From positions 1,116,001-1,180,000 of the forward strand of contig NZ_CP043342.1 of assembly GCF_003594935.2 (NCBI RefSeq): a DNA stretch of 64,000 nucleotides, written 5' to 3'. This stretch comes from Enterobacter huaxiensis (GTDB taxonomy: Bacteria > Pseudomonadota > Gammaproteobacteria > Enterobacterales > Enterobacteriaceae). The notes below the pieces were generated by a model. The model saw only the letters and a program-made list of their open reading frames with translations. It did not search any database and was not told the DNA's origin. Made by a program: the position numbers and the translations under genes. Within the stretch, counting starts at the first letter, position 1, and each line of letters begins with the position of its first letter. Shown in pieces: positions 36,087-42,433 of the stretch.

Positions 36087-36174
36087 AATTATCGTTGATA
36101 ACTTTTCTGGTGGCACAGGTAGGGGCAAATCTTCTGAATTATGTGCAAATCAAAAGGCGGGTGCAGCCGCCTAA
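36079..36174 (+). pseudogene. Possible N-terminal remnant of a cytosine methyltransferase
   Basis: The 31-codon frame overlaps the end of the adenine methylase by 8 bases. Its opening 'MREIIVDNFSGGTGRGKS' resembles the first motif of phage C5 cytosine methylases (VDNFAGGGGAS). It then runs into an unrelated tail and a stop. It could equally be a short real peptide. Confidence 0.4.
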
Positions 36175-36188
36175 TATGGAGAAATAGC

Positions 36189-36881
36189 ATGAATCAGTTA
36201 ACCGCAAAGGGTGTTGTGACAATGTCCAGCCGTGAAATTGCCAGGCTGGTGCAGAGCAAACATGGTGATGTGAAGCGCTCAGCTGAGCGCCTTGCATCTG
36301 CTGGTATTTTAACCGCGCCGTTGGCGCACACCCCCTACACACACCCGCAAAACGGACAAACATACGAGGAGTATTGGTTCAACAAACGTGATTCTCTGGT
36401 GATCGTCGCCAGGCTATCGCCAGAATTTACCGCCGCTGTTGTCGATCGCTGGCAAGAACTGGAGAACAGTCAGGCCGTAAGTGTCCCGCAAACATTGCCG
36501 GAGGCATTACGTCTCGCCGCGGATCTGGCAGAGCAGAAAGAACAACTCAGCCAGCAGTTAGCCGCTGCCGCGCCGAAAGTTGAGTTTGTCGATCGATATT
36601 GTACTGCTAAAGGCTCAATGTCTTTCCGCCAGGTGGCAAAGCTGTTGCAGGCCAAAGAGACCGATTTCCGCTTGTTCCTCATTGAGAGCGGCATTTTGTA
36701 CCGGCTTAGTGGAGTGCTGACACCGCGGCACCAGCATATTGCTACCGGGCGGTTTGAAATGAAAACTGGCACTACGAGCGAAACAAACTACGCCTTTAGC
36801 CAGGCACGTTTTACACCCAAAGGCATCGAGTGGATCGGCGGCTTATGGACGGCACACATCGCTAAGGGGCATGCCGCGTGA
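36189..36881 (+). CDS. Phage antirepressor (Rha-like plus KilAC domain)
   Basis: The 230-residue protein has an N-terminal Rha-type region ('MSSREIARLVQSKHGDVKRS', about 12-90), a helical linker and a C-terminal KilAC domain (about 130-225, 'SFRQVAKLLQAKETDFRLFL', 'GRFEMKTGTT'). Such proteins bind DNA or repressors to favour lytic growth. ATG 36189, with GGAG eight bases upstream, is preferred to an in-frame ATG at 36141 that would add 16 unlikely residues. Confidence 0.87.
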   Translation: MNQLTAKGVVTMSSREIARLVQSKHGDVKRSAERLASAGILTAPLAHTPYTHPQNGQTYEEYWFNKRDSLVIVARLSPEFTAAVVDRWQELENSQAVSVPQTLPEALRLAADLAEQKEQLSQQLAAAAPKVEFVDRYCTAKGSMSFRQVAKLLQAKETDFRLFLIESGILYRLSGVLTPRHQHIATGRFEMKTGTTSETNYAFSQARFTPKGIEWIGGLWTAHIAKGHAA

Positions 36882-37939
36882 GAGGACTGTTTACAGCCGA
36901 GACTGTTCCGCGCCTGGGGCTTGTGGTGTTAAAGCCTGGTAGCGAACTGATGTCTCTGTTTCAACAGGGGCGTGTGCTGGTGGAGCCTCAGCCAAAAAGC
37001 ATGGCTGGGCTTCCATCGGGGCTCGTCCCTGATGCCAGGCAGCCGCTGGCAGAAGATAAGTCCCTCGAGGAATTCTTCACCGACGAGAGAGTTATCCGTG
37101 CAGCAGGCGGTTTGTCCGGGTTGGAAACTTGGTTAGAGCGTAACGTGAAGGAATGCCAGTACCCGCACACTGATTATCACCATCATGAGCTGGTAACGAT
37201 GCGACATCCCCCTGGATCAATGTTGCTCTGTTGGCATTGCGATAACCAGCTGCGCGAGCAAACCACCGCGGCGCTGGCAGAACTGGCCCGGCGTAATCTC
37301 ATTAACTGGCTGATCAGTTCTATCCTGTCTTCGCTTGGCTACAACAACGAGCGTGAACTATCCCTCGGTGAATTGTGCTGGTGGGCCGTTTATTCAGGCA
37401 TTGCTGATGCAATCACGGAAAGGATGGCCCAGCATGCGCTTCGCTTACCGGATGAGCCGTTATTATCCGTTTATCGCGAAAGTGACATTGTGCCGATGCC
37501 ACCGACAAAAAACATTTTGCAGAAGAATGTCACCCCTGCGGTAACGGCTGCGCAATTAAAGCATGGAACAAATCAGGAAGTGGCCTATGACCAGCCACAG
37601 GTTCTGGCTCTGCATGCGGATCCTGAATCCCCTGAATCATTCATGTTGCGCCCAAAACACCGCAGGTGGATGAATGAGGACTATACCCGGTGGGTTAAAA
37701 CCCAGCCCTGTGAAAGTTGCCGGCGGCCAGCTGATGATCCACATCATGTTGTTGGTCACGGTATGGGCGGTACCGCTACAAAAGCACATGATTTGTTCGT
37801 GATCCCTCTGTGCAGAGAGTGTCACGACAAACTACATGCCGATTTAACAGCGTTTGAGAAAAAACACGGTACTCAGTTGGAGTTGTTGTTCCGGTTTATT
37901 AATCGAGCGCTGGGAATCGGCATAATAAGAAAAGGCTAG
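36878..37939 (+). CDS. DUF968 protein (Ref-like HNH nuclease)
   Basis: The 353-residue protein ends in a DUF968 module of about 100 residues with zinc ligands and HNH elements: 'PCESCRRPADDPHHVVGHG' and 'IPLCRECHDKLHADL'. The P1 Ref protein of this family is a RecA-dependent nuclease. The N-terminal 250 residues are an antitermination/recombination-like region I cannot assign. It overlaps the antirepressor stop by 4 bases and precedes Q, the place of lambda nin genes. Confidence 0.82.
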   Translation: MRGLFTAETVPRLGLVVLKPGSELMSLFQQGRVLVEPQPKSMAGLPSGLVPDARQPLAEDKSLEEFFTDERVIRAAGGLSGLETWLERNVKECQYPHTDYHHHELVTMRHPPGSMLLCWHCDNQLREQTTAALAELARRNLINWLISSILSSLGYNNERELSLGELCWWAVYSGIADAITERMAQHALRLPDEPLLSVYRESDIVPMPPTKNILQKNVTPAVTAAQLKHGTNQEVAYDQPQVLALHADPESPESFMLRPKHRRWMNEDYTRWVKTQPCESCRRPADDPHHVVGHGMGGTATKAHDLFVIPLCRECHDKLHADLTAFEKKHGTQLELLFRFINRALGIGIIRKG

Positions 37940-37955
37940 TGTATGGAGAAAATTT

Positions 37956-38342
37956 ATGCGTGATATTCAGGTGGTGCTTGAACGCTATGGTTCTTGGGCT
38001 TCAAGTGCGGGGAATGAAATTTACTATTCATCTATTGCTGCTGGATTTAAAGGTTTACTTCCATCCACAAAGAAAAGTAGACCTTCATGTTGTGATAATG
38101 ATGGTCTTATCATTAATACTGCCATGTCTCATTTAAAAAAACATGATCCTCATTTATGCATGTTAATTGAGTGGTATTACATACTTTGTATACCTGTAAG
38201 AAGTATAGGCACAAAATTAGGTGTTTCTCATACACATGTTCTGAAAAGGCTACAAGCTGCAGAAGGTTTTGTTGATGGATGTCTATATGGCCTTGGCGAA
38301 AGACTTGAGATAGAAAACGAATGTCAGAAAGAAGTGGTGTGA
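37956..38342 (+). CDS. Q: Late antitermination protein Q
   Basis: This 128-residue protein matches the Q family of phage 21/HK022-type (PF06530): 'MRDIQVVLERYGSWASS', 'GFKGLLPSTKKSRPSCCDND' and a C-terminal helix-turn-helix 'RSIGTKLGVSHTHVLKRLQ'. It loads on RNA polymerase at the late promoter so that it reads through terminators. It immediately precedes the terminator and the pesticin-like gene, so that gene is in the Q-controlled late transcript. The gene is unusually AT-rich compared with its left neighbours. Confidence 0.92.
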   Translation: MRDIQVVLERYGSWASSAGNEIYYSSIAAGFKGLLPSTKKSRPSCCDNDGLIINTAMSHLKKHDPHLCMLIEWYYILCIPVRSIGTKLGVSHTHVLKRLQAAEGFVDGCLYGLGERLEIENECQKEVV

Positions 38343-38422
38343 AAGGCATTAAAAAAATAGTTGTGGAATTCCAAAAACAGTTTTAATGTGTCTGTAGTGG
38401 TTATTTCCACTGTTCAAACATA

Positions 38423-38447
38423 CCCTGCCTTTGGCGGGGTTTTTTGT
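38423..38447 (+). terminator. Late leader terminator (tR'-like)
   Basis: CCCTGCC and GGCGGGG arms (one G-U pair) with a 3-base loop are followed by TTTTTTGTTTTT. It lies between Q and the pesticin-like gene, where Q-modified polymerase would have to read through. Confidence 0.75.
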
Positions 38448-38490
38448 TTTTGTGATTTATAAATTTCATTTTGAATATTAAGGATGTTTT

Positions 38491-39486
38491 ATGTCTGAAG
38501 ATACTATGGTTGTTAACGCTTATCCTGTAACACCGGGCTGGACAGGAAGTTCATATCCTGGTGGAGTATCTATACCCACTTGGAGCCTACCTGTTCCGCA
38601 TGTTTCTAACATTGGTCATCATAGTAATTTTAACGTAGTGTCGATCGGTACGGATATTTTCGATACAACTCCTCGTAAGGATAGTAAGATTGATCCAGTA
38701 ACGGGTGAAATTGCGTATGATGATATTGTGTCCATCGAACGTGGGGATCAGCGAGTTCTCATTGTTGAAGTAAAAATGACGGCTGCCCTAGAGGAGTTAA
38801 AAAAACTGGGCACTGTCTGGAAAAAAGGTTCAATGTACCTGATCGTTGGTAACGGTGATCGTCTAAAATTCAAAGATGTTGGTCAAATGATTGACTTTAT
38901 TAATAATTCAAATCGTATTGCCAATGAGACATTTATCAGAGCAAAAGAAGGATTTTCTGCCACGGGCTATGTCCCTAAAAACGCCGCAAAACAACCCGAT
39001 GTAAATTCAGGTGTTACGATTGGAATTGGTGTTGATTTAGGCGGCAAAACAAAAGATTCAATGCTGAATGATGGAGTATCAAAAGAGTTTGTTAAGCTGC
39101 TAGAACCTTATCTTGGTCTCAAAGGTAAGGCAGCCCAAGATAAATTGACAAAATCACCACTTGTTATTACTGAAACTCAGGCAATGGATTTGTCTAAAAA
39201 CTATATCAATAGATTTTCTTCTGGAGTAGCTAGTAAATATCAGACAGCAACTGGAAGCAATTTCTCAAAGTTACCGCTGGGAACTCGGACTGCGATTGTC
39301 AGTGTGAGTTACCAATACGGGCAGAATTTGGCAGCTGCAACCCCTGAATTCTGGAAGCAAGTCACTTCAGGTAGGTGGGCAGATGCCGTAAAAAATCTTA
39401 ATAACTTTAAAGATAACTTCCCAACTCGTAGGCAATCAGAGGCTGCACTTATCCAGGCTGATATTACTGCCGGGAAGTTAAAATAA
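38491..39486 (+). CDS. Pesticin-like TonB-dependent muramidase bacteriocin
   Basis: This 331-residue protein shows pesticin architecture. A TonB box 'DTMVV' (residues 4-8) at the extreme N-terminus is the same pentapeptide as in pesticin and colicin B. A receptor-binding region follows (about 10-140). The C-terminal T4-lysozyme-like muramidase domain (about 142-331) has Glu153 in 'RAKEGFSATGYV', 'VTIGIGVDLGG' with T176 and D182, and 'PLGTRTAIVSVSYQYG'. Pesticin enters cells via the FyuA siderophore receptor and cuts peptidoglycan; the receptor here is unproven. No signal peptide is present, so release would need lysis. AAGGATG precedes the ATG. A convergent probable immunity gene follows. Confidence 0.88.
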   Translation: MSEDTMVVNAYPVTPGWTGSSYPGGVSIPTWSLPVPHVSNIGHHSNFNVVSIGTDIFDTTPRKDSKIDPVTGEIAYDDIVSIERGDQRVLIVEVKMTAALEELKKLGTVWKKGSMYLIVGNGDRLKFKDVGQMIDFINNSNRIANETFIRAKEGFSATGYVPKNAAKQPDVNSGVTIGIGVDLGGKTKDSMLNDGVSKEFVKLLEPYLGLKGKAAQDKLTKSPLVITETQAMDLSKNYINRFSSGVASKYQTATGSNFSKLPLGTRTAIVSVSYQYGQNLAAATPEFWKQVTSGRWADAVKNLNNFKDNFPTRRQSEAALIQADITAGKLK

Positions 39487-39488
39487 TG

Positions 39489-39512
39489 AAAAAGGAGGGG
39501 TTCCCTCCTTTA
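39489..39512. terminator. Bidirectional terminator between bacteriocin and immunity genes
   Basis: A 9-bp perfect stem, AAAGGAGGG / CCCTCCTTT, with a 3-base loop has A-rich and T-rich flanks and lies between the convergent stop codons. Confidence 0.8.
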
Positions 39513-39513
39513 T

Positions 39514-39924
39514 TTATTTGCATTGAGTACTGTCAGGTGACTCGGAAATTACTGAATATTTCCCAGTTTTATTTTTTACAAGTGTTAATAGTGTGACTGA
39601 TTTATAACTTGCTTTAGTTGGGTTTGCATAGTCGTAGAAACAAGCACTTAATTTACTTCCGTTAACTTTCAGATTTGATACTGAAAAAGTCCAAGAATTT
39701 TCTTTATTGGTCAACCCATAAATAGTCTGGTCTTCATATTTTACAGGAATGTCGAATCCCATAGCAGGTAATGTCTCGCCTTTCTGAGGAGAACGAGGGG
39801 AAAGAGAATTCCTAAAAGTTGAAATGTCAATATTTTCAATAAGTTGATTTAAAGGGGCAGTTGCATGTGCACTGTTTTGAAAGAGTGCCATAAAACTTAG
39901 TAACGCAAAATATTTTTTTCTCAT
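39514..39924 (-). CDS. Exported probable pesticin-immunity protein
   Basis: The 136-residue protein has a Sec signal peptide ('KYFALLSFMALFQNSAHA'). Its mature part of about 115 residues has two cysteines (in 'SACFYDY' and the C-terminal 'STQCK') that could form a disulfide. Size, periplasmic targeting and convergent position beside the bacteriocin fit the pesticin immunity protein Pim (about 141 residues), which blocks the muramidase in the periplasm. I cannot confirm residue-level similarity by eye. A strong Fur box lies 42 bases upstream of its start. Confidence 0.75.
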   Translation of the reverse strand: MRKKYFALLSFMALFQNSAHATAPLNQLIENIDISTFRNSLSPRSPQKGETLPAMGFDIPVKYEDQTIYGLTNKENSWTFSVSNLKVNGSKLSACFYDYANPTKASYKSVTLLTLVKNKTGKYSVISESPDSTQCK

Positions 39925-39965
39925 TACTGAACCTCAGTGAACTAGATGTGTTATCAGGTATTTAG

Positions 39966-39984
39966 GTTAATGATAATCATTCTA
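39966..39984. promoter_or_regulatory. Fur box upstream of the immunity gene
   Basis: GTTAATGATAATCATTCTA matches 16 of 19 positions of the Fur consensus GATAATGATAATCATTATC, including the whole central AATGATAATCATT. It lies upstream of the leftward immunity gene, where its promoter should be. Confidence 0.7.
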
Positions 39985-40073
39985 AATGATGTAGTCACAT
40001 CAGTCATCCTTGTCATGACTTTTTTGGCGATTGAAATTCATCAAAAAACACCCGCATGCAGCGAGGTGAGAGC

Positions 40074-40289
40074 ATGTCTCAAATGGACAAAATAACTACT
40101 GGCATTTCCTACGGCGCCTCGGGAGGTAGTGCCATTTACTGGGTTAGAAGGCTTCTCGACGGCTACACACCTGAACAGTGGGCAGCGATAGGTGTGATCG
40201 GTAGTTTACTGTTCGGTTTGCTTACCTTTCTTACCAACCTCTATTTCCAAATCAAAGCGGATCGCCGCAAAGCTGCACGGGGTGAATGA
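40074..40289 (+). CDS. Class II (phage 21-type) pinholin with dual start
   Basis: The 71-residue holin closely resembles S of phage 21: '[20 protein letters not shown]' and '[20 protein letters not shown]', ending 'KAARGE'. Two membrane helices are visible. The start 'MSQMDK' gives two Mets three codons apart, matching the antiholin/holin dual start (MKSM) of S21. The in-frame codon at 40056 is upstream of AGGTGAGAG and is rejected. Pinholins depolarise the membrane and so activate SAR endolysins, which fits the next gene. Confidence 0.9.
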   Translation: MSQMDKITTGISYGASGGSAIYWVRRLLDGYTPEQWAAIGVIGSLLFGLLTFLTNLYFQIKADRRKAARGE

Positions 40290-40825
40290 TGTCGAACAAA
40301 GCAAAGCTCAGCGCAGCAGTGCTGGCGCTTATCGCGTCAGGTGCATCTGCACCACTCATTTTCGATCAATTCATCAGCGAGAAAGAAGGCAATGCGCTGG
40401 TGGCCGTTGTTGATCCGGGTGGGGTCTGGTCTATATGTCACGGCGTGACCGTTATCGATGGCAGGGGTGTTGTTAAAGGCATGACGGCCACTGAGGAACA
40501 ATGCCGGAAGGTTAACGCTACTGAACGCGAAAAGGCATTAGCCTGGGTTGATCGCAATATCAAAGTTCCTCTGACAGAGCCACAGAAGGTGGGTATCGCC
40601 TCCTTCTGCCCGTACAACATCGGTCCCGGTAAATGCTTCCCTTCGACATTCTATCGGCGCATCAATGCAGGTGACCGCATAGGTGCATGCGAGGCAATTC
40701 GCTGGTGGATTAAGGACGGTGGACGAGATTGCCGTCTGACTAAAGGCCAGAAGAATGGCTGTTATGGGCAGGTCGAGCGGCGCGATCAGGAAAGTGCGCT
40801 GACGTGCTGGGGGCTGGACCAATGA
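40286..40825 (+). CDS. SAR endolysin, GH24 lysozyme (R21/RrrD-like)
   Basis: The 179-residue lysozyme has a weakly hydrophobic Ala/Gly/Ser-rich signal-anchor-release segment (about 8-26). The catalytic pattern is Glu34-x8-Asp43-x5-Ser49 in '[20 protein letters not shown]'; the usual third residue is Thr, so Ser49 is a conservative change. It has several cysteines typical of the RrrD branch. It is secreted by the SAR and becomes active when the pinholin depolarises the membrane. Two tandem ATGs (40286, 40289) overlap the holin stop. Confidence 0.9.
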   Translation: MMSNKAKLSAAVLALIASGASAPLIFDQFISEKEGNALVAVVDPGGVWSICHGVTVIDGRGVVKGMTATEEQCRKVNATEREKALAWVDRNIKVPLTEPQKVGIASFCPYNIGPGKCFPSTFYRRINAGDRIGACEAIRWWIKDGGRDCRLTKGQKNGCYGQVERRDQESALTCWGLDQ

Positions 40826-41337
40826 GAATTAATCCGGGTCTTATCGGCGTTGTCGTTATTGCTGGCCTTTCGGTCGCTCTTGTTAAGAGTTGCTCCGACG
40901 CCAGTAGCCTTCAGAGCGATAACGACGTTTTGCGAAGTGACAACTCTTTGCAGGGGCAGGTTATTGCCACCCAGGCATTCAACTTCAATCGATTCAATCA
41001 GGTTGCAGAAAATGCTAACAGGCTTAACTCCCTGATCGACACCAGCACCGAAGAAACCGTAATCGAATACCGGGAGATTCTCCGCCGTGAAAAAACCTGT
41101 GATCTGCCTGTTCCTGCTGACATTGCTGGTGGGCTGCTCGAATACGCGTACCGTTTACGTTCCAGCGCAATGCACGCCGATACCAGCAGAACTGATACAA
41201 CCGATGATCGTTCCTCTTCCTCCAACTCAATAACATACTGCCAGGCCGTTCTCTGGATTAAGCCGCTGTTGGCGGTGATTGAAAAGGCGAACGTGAACTT
41301 TGAAGGTATCCGGCAAATAGAACAAAAACGCAAATAA
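40822..41337 (+). CDS. Inner-membrane spanin subunit Rz
   Basis: The 171-residue protein has an N-terminal signal anchor (about 6-22, 'GLIGVVVIAGLSVALV') and a long helical periplasmic part. It starts at ATG 40822, overlapping the endolysin stop by 4 bases; an upstream in-frame start at 40804 lies within the endolysin gene. It pairs with the embedded Rz1 lipoprotein to fuse inner and outer membranes in the last step of lysis. Confidence 0.85.
   Translation: MRINPGLIGVVVIAGLSVALVKSCSDASSLQSDNDVLRSDNSLQGQVIATQAFNFNRFNQVAENANRLNSLIDTSTEETVIEYREILRREKTCDLPVPADIAGGLLEYAYRLRSSAMHADTSRTDTTDDRSSSSNSITYCQAVLWIKPLLAVIEKANVNFEGIRQIEQKRK
41087..41233 (+). CDS. Embedded outer-membrane spanin Rz1
   Basis: This 48-residue lipoprotein is encoded wholly inside Rz in the +1 frame from GTG 41087 (GGGAG about 10 bases upstream). 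The signal 'KKPVICLFLLTLLVGC' ends in the lipobox LVGC, and the mature part is proline-rich ('CTPIPAELIQPMIVPLPPTQ'). Both are hallmarks of Rz1. It is easily missed because of its size and overlap. Confidence 0.85.
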   Translation: MKKPVICLFLLTLLVGCSNTRTVYVPAQCTPIPAELIQPMIVPLPPTQ

Positions 41338-41340
41338 AAC

Positions 41341-41388
41341 TTATCCCCTTATGAGGATATGAAAGTGACTATCCCTACAAGGGGATAA
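41341..41388. repeat. Inverted repeat after the lysis genes
   Basis: TTATCCCCTT and AAGGGGATAA form perfect 10-base arms 28 bases apart, just past the Rz stop. A third related ACTATCCC lies between them. It could be a hairpin or a binding site; no function is assigned. Confidence 0.4.
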
Positions 41389-41496
41389 AGAGATTAAAAA
41401 TTACCTGACCTATCAATGATGGCCTTGAAAATTACGGGGATATAAACGCATAATTTCTTTAGCCCTCCGTGTCGGTAGGGTATTAAGGGGATTATT

Positions 41497-41691
41497 ATGC
41501 TTGATAATTATTATTTTGATAAGAATGGCTTTCAGCAAAAAAAAGAAATTAAGCGCGAGATTGCTGTAGCTGCAGTACTTGAAATAATTAAAGTTTCTGC
41601 AGGACACTCGCCAACCCACGTAATCATATCTGCTCTCAAAAATGAAGTAGATGAAGCAGCAGATGCAATACAGCAAGTGCTTGATAAATAA
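41497..41691 (+). CDS. Hypothetical small protein before cos
   Basis: The 64-residue helical protein ('KKEIKREIAVAAVLEIIKV', 'ALKNEVDEAADAIQQVLDK') lies in AT-rich DNA between Rz and the cos region, with AAGGGG before its ATG and a terminator after it. Its isolated, AT-rich character suggests a cargo gene. It belongs to no known family that I can see. Confidence 0.6.
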   Translation: MLDNYYFDKNGFQQKKEIKREIAVAAVLEIIKVSAGHSPTHVIISALKNEVDEAADAIQQVLDK

Positions 41692-41709
41692 AATATTAAT
41701 GTCTAATTA

Positions 41710-41732
41710 AACCGCTTTCTGGCGGTTTTTTT
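41710..41732 (+). terminator. Terminator before cos
   Basis: AACCGC and GCGGTT arms are followed by TTTTT, ending the small gene at 41691. Confidence 0.75.
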
Positions 41733-41811
41733 CTTTTCATCATTAATGGTAAAAATACGGCATGTGTTAACAATTGTCGTTTGTACGGGTCCTCCCGAAG
41801 AAGAGGCCTAC

Positions 41812-41835
41812 CACGGGGCGGCTGGCTCGCGGGAA
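41812..41835. other. cos site (cosN core)
   Basis: CACGGGGCGGCTGGCTCGCG closely matches lambda cosN (ACGGGGCGGCGACCTCGCG). By alignment the 12-base cohesive end would be GGGCGGCTGGCT (41816-41827). It lies about 120 bases before the small terminase gene, as in lambda, so the phage packages from cos. Confidence 0.8.
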
Positions 41836-41944
41836 ACGGCTAGTTTTTCGGATCCAGGGTCATCATCATCATGTGTGCAGGTCTTTGATTTAATTAGAGG
41901 CCATTTTCGCAAGATGTCGAATCGTTCAAAAAGTGTTCACCATC

Positions 41945-42433
41945 ATGGACCAGGAAATTGCCACTTTAAAACTCAATATCAACCAGCTGGCAGGGATAAC
42001 CGGCGTACACCGTCAGACGGTTGCCGCGAGACTGAAAAATGTCGAACCCGCGCCTGGCAGCAACAGCAAATTAAAGCTTTATCTGGTGACTGACATTCTG
42101 ACAGAACTGATGATCCCTACCGTTTCGGCCAATATCAATGATATGCCCCCCTCTGACAGGTTGTCGCACTGGAAAGCAGAGAACGAGAGGCTGAAGTTCG
42201 AACAGGATACGGGTCAGTTAATACCTGCAGATGAAGTGGCGCGAGAATTCTCATTGATGGCGAAAGCCGTCGTCATGGTACTTGAAACCCTCCCGGATGT
42301 GCTCGAACGCGACTGTGCTTTAACGCCTGCTGCGGTAGTTCGTGTGCAAAGCGTTATCGATGATCTGCGCGACCAGATGGCGGAGAGGGTGCAGGACGCT
42401 GAAAAAGAGGAGGAAGAGCCTGAGGAGGACTGA
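41945..42433 (+). CDS. Terminase small subunit (Nu1/DUF1441-like)
   Basis: The 162-residue protein has an N-terminal winged helix ('LAGITGVHRQTVAARLKNV') that binds cosB and an acidic C-terminal tail ('EKEEEEPEED') that contacts the large subunit. ATG 41945 is taken; GTG 41933 is an alternative. Neither has a strong ribosome site. Its TGA overlaps the large-subunit ATG by one base. Confidence 0.85.
   Translation: MDQEIATLKLNINQLAGITGVHRQTVAARLKNVEPAPGSNSKLKLYLVTDILTELMIPTVSANINDMPPSDRLSHWKAENERLKFEQDTGQLIPADEVAREFSLMAKAVVMVLETLPDVLERDCALTPAAVVRVQSVIDDLRDQMAERVQDAEKEEEEPEED

Noticed and set aside
38343..38490. LexA box upstream of the pesticin-like gene
   Set aside because: CTGT half sites occur but no CTG-N10-CAG palindrome of acceptable quality; SOS control is more likely indirect through prophage induction.
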